From NCBI GenBank assembly GCA_012274445.1, contig JAAROD010000058.1, forward strand, positions 1,116,001 to 1,180,000: a DNA stretch of 64,000 nucleotides. Direction: 5' to 3'. This document shows positions 31,302 through 41,290 of the stretch, piece after piece; positions within the stretch are counted from its first letter, which is position 1; each line of letters begins with the position of its first letter. A program made the translations under genes and the position numbers. Origin of the DNA: Sclerotiophoma versabilis (lineage: Eukaryota; Ascomycota; Dothideomycetes; Pleosporales; Didymellaceae). The notes below the pieces were generated by a model. The model saw only the letters and a program-made list of their open reading frames with translations, searched no databases and had not been told where the DNA came from.

Positions 31302-33403
31302 CTATACCGCCTGAGATCGAAGCTGAGAAAGGTTTGCTTGGATGAATGAGCGTAGCCTGCTGGTCTGCTCCCCTGGGCGAACCCAGTGCGAGTCCACACG
31401 CTTGAAGGGACGATGCTCGATTGGGGTTTGTGTGACAGTCGCGCCGGTCTTCTCGGCGACGGGAGAGCAAATTGCAATCGAGGTCTTGGTGCGAACGATA
31501 GGAGAGCCAACAGGGTTGCGGACTTTCTGCAGCACCGGGGACCACAGGGATGCTGCACTCCTTCTTGACTGAGGTGAGCAGATGACGATTGGCCTTCCAC
31601 CATCCGTTGGATTTGTAACCACAATAGGATTCTTCCTTCCAACAACTGGGGAGCAGATGATGATTGGGCGCTGCTTCTCTGCCAGCGGAGAGACAACCAC
31701 GATAGCACCTTTCTTCTCGTCGAAGATGGTGACCTTCTCGATCGCCACTTGCGGGATAACGAGCTTGGTGGGGGTAGGCACACGAGCCGTGGCACGCTTC
31801 AAGCTGTAGTATGAACCATCAGGACCATTGACCCAGGAGCCTGTGTAGTCAGAGCTGGCCAAGGCCTTCTTAGCAACAGCTGAGCGAGCAAGGTAGAGGA
31901 ATTCGTCGCCTTCGACCTTGATCATGCAGTTGTGCCAAGGAGTAGGAATCTGGAACTCGTATGCGGCAACAGGCTCCAGTCGATTCTCTAGATCGTCGAT
32001 GGGGCGGACCATATGCTTAGGAAGTAGGCGTATGGCGAACTTGGGTCCCTTGTTGTTGTGGGCATGGATTGACAGACGAACGTAGTTGGGCAACAGAAGC
32101 TCGACCAGGTTGGAGTACCCTTGGTTGCGGGAGATCATCTCCTCGGCTACAAGAGCAGCAGTCTTCTTCTTCTGCTTGCCGCTAAGAGACTTGACCGAAG
32201 GAACATCGGCAAGATCTTCGAGCATGAAGCGAGTCTGGCCGCGGTACAATCCGAGGGTCTCAGGCTCTTGCTGCTCAATGAGCGAGCGGATAAAAGTACG
32301 GTCGGCACCACCGATACCCAGCATAAGCCTCCTGCACAGTTCCGCCTCGCCTGTCATCTTTGTCTTGACTGGGTGTGGCATCTTGTGTGCGTTACCGACC
32401 ATCTTCTTCAAACTCTGAAAGCCCTCAGAGTCAGAGTTGAAGATGTTCTTCAAGCCTTTGAAGTCCATTGCTGAGACAGGTGCAGTCTGGTTAGGAAAGC
32501 GTTCCTTGTAGATCTCGGCCATGCAAGCGTCGTATGTGTCGATCATCTCGTCATCAACGCCAACTGGAACTAGTCAGGAACTGCTCAAGACGCCATTATG
32601 TCTCGGTACTTACTGCAGTCGGAAAACACGTGGCCATCGTTGATGATCCACATGGTCGCCCCAGGCTCATAAACCGCGTTCACCTCCTTGATGAAGTCGT
32701 AAAGCACATCCAGTGCGATGTTCTCTGCGAGATCCGGCATGATACCACCGGCCTTGTTGGGGTTTGGAGATTTGCACGGGAAAGCAGGCAATGCAAGAAG
32801 GATGGGAAGGCTCTTGTCGACAAAGCCGTACACGCGATTGAGGAAGCCTTCACGACCACAAACATCCCATTGGTCATCCTTGGAAAGGTTCTTGAGCTTG
32901 CGCTCGAAGATCTCAGCGATCGTGTCACAGATCGCGCGGTTCTTTGCTGCCCATGGAGTCGAAGAATCAGATATGTTGTTGAAGGGCTGGAATTGAGTCT
33001 CAAGGAGGATAAAACGCTCTGCCCAAATGCTGAAGTTGTCTGAAGCAAGAGATTTTGGCTTCGATGTCACCATTCCAAGCATACGGCCGTTTTCATGTTC
33101 GATCTCGGCGACTAATGTGTGAAGGTCTTCGCTCTCGTAAGACGGAGGGAAGTTGGATTTGATCTTCAAGAGTGCTGGAATGTCGGCGGTAACCTGCAGG
33201 CTCTTGATCTCCTTGCCAGACGGCAATTGGACTCGAATCCATGGTGCCGATGCGGAGCAGATCTCATCTTTCAATTGTGGCCATGCTTCTGGCAATGACC
33301 CTGAGTTGCTGCCCTCGACAGCCAAGAGTTCACCATTCGATTCTCTCCAGTAGAGACCCTGGATGCAGTGATATGTGGAAACACCTTTGTTGAACGGAGC
33401 CAT
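31302..33403 (-). CDS. Isocyanide synthase, DIT1/PvcA family, with repeat-bearing C-terminus
   Basis: Two exons (33403-32614 and 32563-31302) and a 50-bp intron close to 684 codons (683 aa). The acceptor at 32564 was chosen because it gives FSDCIGVDDE, the family consensus; an AG 6 bp earlier would insert two residues. The start at 33403 has a strong context (caccATGgc). The DIT1/PvcA domain (PF05141) covers about 150-400: LPILLALPAFPCKSPNPNK, then PDLAENIALDVL, INDGHVFSDCIGVDDE, and TGEAELCRRLMLGIGGADRT. These enzymes convert the alpha-amino group of Tyr/Trp-like amino acids to an isocyanide (PvcA, XanB) or, in yeast Dit1, give N-formyl tyrosine. Residues about 548-643 form a degenerate [R/K]PIVICSP repeat not usual in the family. 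It is divergent from a DIT2-like P450. Cytosolic; substrate unknown. Confidence 0.92.
31424..31712 (-). repeat. Protein-level tandem repeat, consensus (R/K)PIVICSPxxxK
   Basis: Within the isocyanide synthase C-terminus about seven units of roughly 11-16 residues recur: AIVVVSPLAEKQ, RPIIICSPVVGRKN, PIVVTNPTDGG, RPIVICSPQSRR, SLWSPVLQKVRN, SIAICSPVAEKT, ATVTQTPIEH. The units are divergent in DNA, so this is an old expansion rather than a recent slippage. Confidence 0.7.
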
Positions 33404-34321
33404 GGTGATGATCAAAGGGAGATAAGGAGGTACTCGCTAAGTTGACAATGCTGAGGAACAAAAGAAAGAAAAAGAGGCTGGCAAAGGAAGCAAATTAATG
33501 GAGCCTGTGCTGCTGAGCGATAGTAAGTTTAAGATGATGACCCAGTGGTGTTCACCAACTGGGTCCTCTTATATGAAAGAGTCCAGACGCGTTGTTGTGC
33601 CTCAGCTGCACACAAAGGCTCAGCACTGTCCACCAAGCTGCGGACGGATCTACACAGCTGTATACACACGGTGCTGCCGTACCCCGACTTGCATTGCTAT
33701 CTGCGACGCTACTCATCTCGCTACATGCTGTTAAGCTCATTGGATTGGCCTGCCAACACGATCCTTCGGGGGCGTTCAAGCGGCAGTGCTGCGGGGGCCG
33801 AGTCCTTACGTTTGCTTCTGGTCTGATTGAGGTCGTAAGCGGTCTGGCACGGGCATTCAGCGTGCCACAATTTCGCGTTACTGGTTTGCAGGCGTTATAG
33901 TTCCCACTAATGCGGCGCTGTTGCAGGCTCCATCTCATCCAAGAATCATTGTGTCATCTCATCCAAGGACAAGGCGTGCATATCTTGGCGTACATAGAGC
34001 TGTATTCGGAGTACCCGTGCCACACGCTAGCGGGCCTTAAGCGGACAACGCACTCGCTTAAACAGCCAAGCTTCTTACCACAGCCTCAACATTACCGGTC
34101 CACTTGTAAATGCTGTCTATTGTCTAATTGTGGACGTACTAAGACGGGTGTAGGTGCGCTCGAGCCAAGCTCCTTCTGCCTTGTATCAACCTGGCTGAGC
34201 GTGCCGTCCAAATGTAGGGCTGAGGCTGAGTTGCTTTCACATCAGCCATGTGTTTCATATAGGCTTGACTAGACCAGCTCATTGCTGTCAGTCATCGAAC
34301 ATCTAGCACTTGTCCAGAAAG
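33404..34321. promoter_or_regulatory. Bidirectional promoter region of the isocyanide synthase and P450 genes
   Basis: 918 bp between the two divergent ATGs, with no internal gene. On the minus strand CATATAAG (33568-33575) is a TATA-like element about 170 bp before the synthase ATG, and directly upstream of it sits an imperfect inverted repeat (33541-33563). Shared control of the two genes is inferred from the arrangement. Confidence 0.6.
33541..33563. promoter_or_regulatory. Imperfect palindrome in the synthase/P450 promoter
   Basis: Outer arms CCCAGT and ACTGGG flank a GGTG-TT-CACC core, with one unpaired A in the right arm. It lies just upstream of the synthase TATA-like element, an expected place for an operator. 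The binding protein is unknown. Confidence 0.4.
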
Positions 34322-35876
34322 ATGGTGTCCTATCTTTCGTTGATTTTCATAGCCATCTTTGGCACCTTCTTCGGCATCGTCTCCTTCTTTGTGTACCTGT
34401 TCACACCACCAAGCAACTTCCCCAAGAACATCCCAACAATCCCATTCTACTACGCTCTTCTACCACTCTTCAAAGATGTAGATCAGGCCGAGCTCTACCG
34501 TCAATACATGAGAGAGCCCCTGGAGAAGTATGGGGCAGTAAAGCTATTCTTCGGTGGCCAATGGAACATTCTTGTGCGCAAGCCTGCGTACATCGCCGAA
34601 ATCTTTAAATATGAAGATATTTATGCAAAAGCGGGGAATCAGATTAAGATTCCGCACAGCCTTGTGGCAGAGTACACCGGCGAAAACATCATCAGCTCGC
34701 ATGGAGAGAAATGGAAGCTCTATCATGGCGTTCTGAAACCGGCTCTGCAAGCCGATCAAGATTCAACAAAGATATGGGAAAACTCGAGACTTCTCAGGGA
34801 CATGCTCCTAGGCAGCTCGAAGCAAGCCAATGGTGCCGGCATCCCGATCTACGTACCTTGCCATCGAGTGGCACTTGCCAATCTCTCAGATGTGTTGTAT
34901 GCATCGAGTTTTGAAACGATGCAGCGTCCGGACGCACCACTGCACGCCATTCAGATGAAGATCAAGCCGATTATTTTCAATCCGATCTTCATGAATTTTC
35001 CCTTCCTTGATCATTTGCCGCTCAAGATCAGACAACTTGGACGCGCGCTGAACAAGAATTTTCGAACCACGCTAAGAGCCTCGATTACCAAAGGACATAA
35101 TCACGTCTGCGACCTCAACAGCCATAAGAACGTTGCATGCAGACTGATTGGAGCTCACGGCGAAGGCCTGTTGTCAGATAAAGATCTTGAAGACAACATG
35201 GTCAGTACCTTCTTGGCGGGTCACGAGAATCCACAGCTTGCGCTTATGTCGCTCACGTATCTTCTTGGAGCCCATCCAGGGGTTCAAGAAGCAGTTCGGA
35301 AGGAAGTCCAGAAGCTCTATTCTGCTGGTGTACCGGTCAACTACGAGCCATCCTACACCGATATTCACGACTTGCCACTCTTGACTGCCGTTGTATACGA
35401 GAGTCTACGCATGTTCCCTCCTATCTCCCAGCTGATCAACCGCCGCACTACGGAATCTGTCGTATTGGGTGGCAAAATTCCGGTTCCAGAGGGTGTGTTT
35501 TTGGGATACAATGCATACTCAACCAACCGCGACATCGAATTCTGGGGTGCTGACTCCGACGACTTCAAACCTGAGCGTTGGGGCAAAACCATGGATGAGA
35601 TCAATCATCTGTACCGGAAAGCCAACTCGAAAGGTGCCTTCATTAGCTTCCACGGAGGACGACGAGCATGTTTGGGACAGAAGTTTGCCATGCAGCAGCT
35701 TCGAATCACGACTGTAGAGTTGGTGAGGGGATGCAGATGGAAACTGGACGAAAGCTGGGATGGACGTATGACTCCGGTAAGTTGATGCCTTAGAATGAGT
35801 AACACCGAAAAGCTAATGCACCTAGGCTGGGCCGCTCTACCCTCGAGGTCTGAAGATGATATTTCAGTCGTTGTGA
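34322..35876 (+). CDS. Cytochrome P450, DIT2/CYP56-like
   Basis: Exon 1 (34322-35776), a 49-bp intron and exon 2 (35826-35876) close to 502 codons (501 aa). The true ATG is at 34322; the codons before it are not ATG. An N-terminal membrane anchor (YLSLIFIAIFGTFFGIVSFFV) is followed by a proline hinge. The I-helix motif is AGHEN followed by PQLA, as in yeast Dit2/CYP56 rather than the usual AGxDT. ESLR is the K-helix ExxR and FHGGRRACLG is the heme loop with the cysteine ligand at about residue 450. Yeast Dit2 couples two N-formyl-tyrosines into the dityrosine spore-wall precursor. With the adjacent DIT1-type synthase, this enzyme likely oxidises or dimerises the isocyanide or formyl product at the ER membrane. 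Exact chemistry cannot be read from the sequence. Confidence 0.93.
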
Positions 35877-37912
35877 AAACATAGTCGGTCAGAAGAAGAT
35901 TGACGTGCACAATGAAGATTGGAGTCAATGTGCCTGGGCAAAATGGAAGCAAGCACATTGTGCATATCGCTGGCGTTTGGGTTCAGATGGAACACCCAAT
36001 TTGGACAGAGCATACAAGCGGTATATAGCTAGCACTATCCGAATCTATCTAACGTGCATATCTCGGTCGCTGATCTCGTGTTGACATCCAACGAAGATGA
36101 GGTTCATCGAGATTTACTGCTTACACCGATATCTGCAACAAGCCTACGGTACTTAGCACTGCCTGCTTGGCAAGCAGCACCTACATTGGGCCTGTCTGGA
36201 GGGCTGCTTCCATTCATGATTCGTCGAGTTGCATGATACATATGGTTGAAATAACGCGTTCCCAAAACCCAGACTCACGATTGTAAGGCCTGCGCACTTC
36301 GGCAATCCTTCATGACAGCAATCCCCGTGATGGGACACGTTAGGACCTCAAGATCCACCTGTGCTGACATCCATTTTCCACATGAGAGGTTGTCAGCCAA
36401 ACGATTACCGAGAGATCTCAGACACTCAAAATGAGAGGAACCACACGATTGGGATATCGAAAATTATTTGCTGTGTCCTTGCGGCGTGGTATTGGGGGCG
36501 AATTTCCACATTCACGTCCTTTGGTAGGATGCGGTGTGACGCGTGTAATGAGCTAGATTGTACCTTCTTCTCATCACTCCAACATCAGCATAATCTTATT
36601 CTAGCACGTTGCCCATAGTAACATGCTCACAAAAACGTCGATTATGAATTGCTGATGCACGATCACATCAGAACGCGAAACCTGGTTCAGATAAGTGCAT
36701 CATCTGATCAGGACTCAGATGAATGCACAATCAAACCTACTAGCTAGGAAATAACCCACAGTAAGCTTATGCAAAAGTCGAGATGTTACTGTCTCCGTGC
36801 CTCTGCGGCGGAGAAACTCAAAGGATCGAGAGTGCGGCACAGTACAGCCTCGGTTTTACGTGGAGATTGAGTCTGACATCGCCGACTGTTTGTATGTGAA
36901 CTGTGCGGGAAACCCTAAACCAATTCCGCTCGTCACGAAGTTAGTATTGCGGTGAGTGTTGGTGTTTCGGGTTCTGGTCCAAACGCGATGTGATTGAGCT
37001 ACGCCAGGTTGAGCCTACAAAAGGTACAGCAGCACTCGACCCCCACATATTGAGGCCCATCGTCCTCTAGTCGTTGTACTTTCAACTAACAACAGAAGGT
37101 GCCTCCACGACGTCCGATTCCTGCAGCAGACGCATGTAACAATTCACCATTGTTGTTTCGCAGATGTATTTGAGGCGCAGTCGGTAGATCCAGCTCGCTC
37201 AGGGCCAGCTTACGCTAAGGCGTTCAGCCTCACCGTCGGTTACCTCAGCCTTTACTGGGCACTAACGCGGATAACACCTATTTTGCAGGCCAAGGTATCG
37301 TATCGCGGCTGTGACTGTGATGTTTGAGCTATGCGCTCTGTGTGATCCCTACTTTGGTTCAACCAGGCGGGGCCACATCCCTTCGTCAACGGCACAGCAC
37401 AAACGCTGTGGATCGACCGAAAGGAAGTTCTGTGCCGCACACGACCATGCCTGTGACCTGCAGATAAATCAGTATTATGAACAGGTGGCCAAGTTTGCAT
37501 GCATGGCTCAGTTTCAAAGTGGTGAAGCAACCATGGGAAGCTGAGCTTCTATCGTGGACGCCGTGCTGGTAACTGAGAGCGGAGGGCCCAGCGGGGCGGT
37601 GGAGCTGGGGCTGGCTGATGTTCAAGCGGGCCGCTTGGCGACGCATGAGAAAGTGAATCTTGAGCTTGCCTGTAACGGCTGACCGCAGTCGAGATGAAAA
37701 TAGCGTGCAAGGACAGGCTTTGCTAACGTGAGCCAGTAAGAACCGGGCTAGCTAATGTGGCTGTCGAAGGTCTGACCTGAGCGTGCACTGTTCATGTACT
37801 TAGTCGGCATGTACGACGCTCCGAGCACAAGGCGGTGCATAAGCGATCATACATATCGCATGGTACTTCAGTCCAAGAATTTCAATCGTAGCTTGGGCTA
37901 TCATTCTTCACT
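35877..37912. other. Gene-free stretch, about 2.0 kb
   Basis: No coding signal recognised between the P450 and the MFS exporter. It includes the exporter promoter; short ORFs on both strands have no domain content. Confidence 0.55.
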
Positions 37913-39455
37913 ATGCGTTCTCCAATTGAATTCGAGAAAGACCATCACTACGACAGATGTCGAGACAGTATCGACAGCGATATCTCCTCTTCAGACAACG
38001 CCGATGGGCCAGTGGCACAAGATAATGAAGTTCCACTCACACCTCCACCTCCACCATACTCGGCGTTCTCCCTCAACCGTAGGCGCTTCATGCTTGGTGT
38101 CGTGACAGCGGCGGGATTCTTTGGCCCACTGACTGGCGCGATATACCTCCCATCTCTTGTACTTTTCGAGGACATCTACAAGGTTTCGGCAACGGCAATC
38201 AATGCCACAGTCTCGGTATACATGGTTGTGTTTGCCATTGCGGTACGTAATCGAGTGTAAGTTCTGAGTAGTTGATACTGACAGGTCAAAGCCACTATTT
38301 GGTGCAGTAGCCTCTGACATTGGAGGTCGTAAACTCGTATATATGGTCGGTCTTGGAAGCTTTCTCGTCGCAAATGTCCTGCTAGCAACGCTCCCTGCAC
38401 ACATCGCCCTCCTCTTTATCCTTCGAATATTCCAGGCTTTCGGATCCTGTATCGTCTTTTCCGTCGGAGCGGGTACGGTCGCAGATATTACAGAACCTGC
38501 AAAGCGCGCGTCTGCTTTAGCCTGGTTCCTCATGGGACCCCAGCTTGGACCCGTTTTTGGACCTCTCATTGGCGGTGCTTTCGCAGACGTATCGCGTTGG
38601 AGATGGGTCTTTGGTTTCTTGGCTTTGACTTGTCTTCCCGTATACTGCGCTATCATCTTTTGTATGCCTGAGACTCTGCGTTCTCTTGTTGGGAATGGTG
38701 CCGCTCTTGCTCACCAGCCCTGGTTTTCGATACCCAAGCTCCGTACACAACCTTCGACGGATATGAAAGGCCCCAAGATTCCGCGCCCATCGTTTCGCAA
38801 GTTTCTGCAGCTCCTGAAATATCCCCCACATCTGATTGTCTCTTTCAATGGTGCTTTTCAGTTCGCTGGATTGTACGGGATGTACATCTCTTTCCCAACT
38901 ATTTTGAAAGAGACATACGACTGGTCGACCGCCCAAGTCAGTTACGCATACCTTGCACCGGGGATATCCATGTTCTTTGCCTCCATCGTTGTTGGTCGTG
39001 GCAGTGACTGGCTGCGGCGAAGAGCCATAGCTAAGAGCCCCGATGGTAAGGTTGCACCGGAAAAACGAATTGCTTACCAGGTGGTTGGCTTCTCGATTGC
39101 AGCTGCAGGCAAGTTCATGTACGGATGGTTCTGCCAAAATCGTGTAACCCCAGCCGCCGGTCTGATCGGTTCGGCACTTTCCTCTGTGGGAACCTCCGTC
39201 GTCTTTGTCACCAGCACATCTTTTCAGACAGAATGCGACCCAGCTCAGACTGCTAGTTTGGTCGCATTGGGAGGTCTCCTTCGTAACATTGCTGCAGCCA
39301 TTGCTGCTGTCGTTATGGATGGCCTGCTCGACAAAGCCGGTGTTGGATGGACCTTTAGCATCTTTGGGGTGATGGATCTTCTCTGCATTCCAGGCATCCT
39401 GTTAATCATCTTCAAGGGTGCAGAAATGCGCGCAGCATTGAAAGCGCAAAGTTGA
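37913..39455 (+). CDS. MFS exporter, DHA1 family (Dtr1-like)
   Basis: Exon 1 (37913-38242), a 49-bp intron ending at AAAG, and exon 2 (38292-39455) close to 498 codons (497 aa). The acceptor was chosen to give the continuous motif-A region PLFGAVASDIGGRKLVY (Asp and Arg-Lys conserved). The N-terminus (about 60 aa) is hydrophilic with a Pro run. TM1 includes TAAGFFGPLTGAIYLPSL and TM5 the family motif LMGPQLGPVFGPLIGG (antiporter motif C). Twelve TMs are expected. DHA1 drug:H+ antiporters include yeast Dtr1, which exports bisformyl-dityrosine in spores. Next to DIT1- and DIT2-type genes, export of the cluster product is the likely job, with self-protection as an alternative. Confidence 0.9.
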
Positions 39456-39766
39456 GTGCCGCGACCGGGAGGACTTTATCTTTATAACATCTTATGGTTT
39501 GGATTTTTGCATAGCGTGGCGTCGGAAACCGTGTACATTGGCATCATCGGCACGTTCTAGGAACGAAAAAGTAAAAGATAATGAAAGACAATGTTTGTTG
39601 ATGAAGAGGTGTGCAATGCAACCTGGTGATCTGGAAATCGAGAACTGTGACGTAATAATTCTCCGCCAAACCTAGTTCGTTCCAGTGAAGAATGCTTTCA
39701 TTTCGTTCACTATGCTATGCAATATTGAAAATCTTTCCAGGCCCGTTGGGTTGCATCGAGCCAGAT
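39456..39766. other. Convergent 3' flanks of the exporter and mannanase genes
   Basis: 311 bp, A/T-richer than the flanking genes, with no ORF of note; presumed 3' UTRs. Confidence 0.55.
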
Positions 39767-41290
39767 TTAGTAGGATGTGCAGTTCTTTCCATGTTCCTCG
39801 ATCCAGCGTGCAATGGTCTTTTGCTGCGCGGCAACGACATTCATCGCCTGATCTGTGTCGTACAGATCATACCATCCGGGTGCCTCATGAGGTGGATCTC
39901 CAGCCCATACCATGCCGAACTCGTTGATGTGCTGCGTCTCAGGACGGTAGATACCTCCATATGCCCATGGTGAGGTTCCAACATACGCACCACCGTTGCG
40001 GAACTCGTCCATAACTGCACCGATGATGGTCTGAAAATAAGCGTCTTTATGAGCAGTCGATGCACTGCTGAGGTACGGGTACTCCTTATCCTTATTCTCC
40101 CAATTGTCGCGAGCCATGCCGAACTCCTCAAGGAAGACTGGCTTTCCAATATCAGCAGCCCATTTGCTGGAGTTACGCATGAAGGTCACTGCAAAGTCTT
40201 GAGCCGCCTTCAGATTTGCCTCGCTGGAGTTGTACATGTCGTAGACGCCCCAGTTTTGGACCCAGCAGTGCGTAGTCGCATAGTCGATAGTCGAAAAGTT
40301 CTGGGCATGCTTGAAGTAGAACTCTCCTTGTTTGCCCTCGAAGCCTAGACTGATAAGTTGCTTGGGAGCCAGAGAGCGGATGTAAGCCGTAATACGGTCT
40401 ACCCAAGGGAAAAGCAAATCGTCCGGGTTGGGAACAAGGGCAATACCGACATAGCCGAGTTCGTTCGCGGCCTGCGGCTCGTTTGCAGGTTGCCATGTCA
40501 TGATGGTCGGGTCCTCGGCATACAAGCGGCCAGTAACGCTGTTTCGCCTGGTCATTACCGTCTTGATATGATCCTTGTACCAAGCCTCGGCTAGGGTGTT
40601 GTTGTAGATCAGGTTTGCAAAGCTGGTGAATTCGCTATATGGCGCTGCATTCACACCTTGTTTGGTATAATTACCCCAACCTGTTCCGGGTGTGCTCCTC
40701 TGTGGCGGCGCAGTGAGGTTCCAAGACTCCGGGTAGGGAATTTGAGTGTTGTTGTTTGCCCAGGAGACGTACTGGCCAAAGCCACCACTCCATTGCCACT
40801 CATTGCTCAACGTCATCGTTGCACGCATCCCACGCTTCGACATCTCTGCAAGACAAATATCCAAGCCCTTGAAAATTTCATCGTTGTACTGGCCAGGAGC
40901 ATTCATCAGAGGCGGATTCATCCTGAACGGTTGTGGAGTTGGTGCGCCCTCAGAACCAGCCATGATTCGTAGATGGTTGATGCCCTTCGCTGCCATCTGG
41001 TCAAGCTCTTTAACCAGTCGCGAATAATTGCCTCCTGACTTCTCGTCTGCAGCCAGATTCATACATGCCCAGTAATTCATTCCTGTTGACGGTCAGCACT
41101 TGGTCAAATTGAAGCAGAGGAGTAGGTTACCTGTGAGATAATGCAGAGCACCCTTAGAATCGTACAATCTCAAGCCGTCAACCTTGATGAAATCATCTTT
41201 GCTGATGCTATTGTGTTTCTTGTCGCCTCTGGGTACTACGGATCCAAATGCCAACGAGGCTAGGAGCAGTTGCGACGCTACTGTCTTCAT
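39767..41290 (-). CDS. Secreted endo-1,4-beta-mannanase, GH5 (subfamily 7-type)
   Basis: Two exons (41290-41131, 41082-39767) with a 48-bp intron close to 492 codons (491 aa). A signal peptide (TVASQLLLASLAFGSVV) is followed by a GH5 barrel: GLRLYDSKGALHYLTGMNYWACMNL at the N-terminal strand, INHLRIMAGSEG, and NEWQWSGGFGQYVSW. WQPANEPQ holds the acid/base E255 and VFLEEFG the nucleophile E373. Several N-glycosylation sequons are present. Fungal GH5_7 mannanases hydrolyse beta-1,4-mannan in plant hemicellulose; no carbohydrate-binding module is present. It neighbours the isocyanide genes but has no evident link to them. Confidence 0.93.

Noticed and set aside
32564..32569. Alternative splice acceptor 6 bp upstream in the isocyanide synthase intron
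   Set aside because: It keeps frame but inserts two residues into the invariant SDCIGVDD motif; the downstream AG gives the exact consensus.
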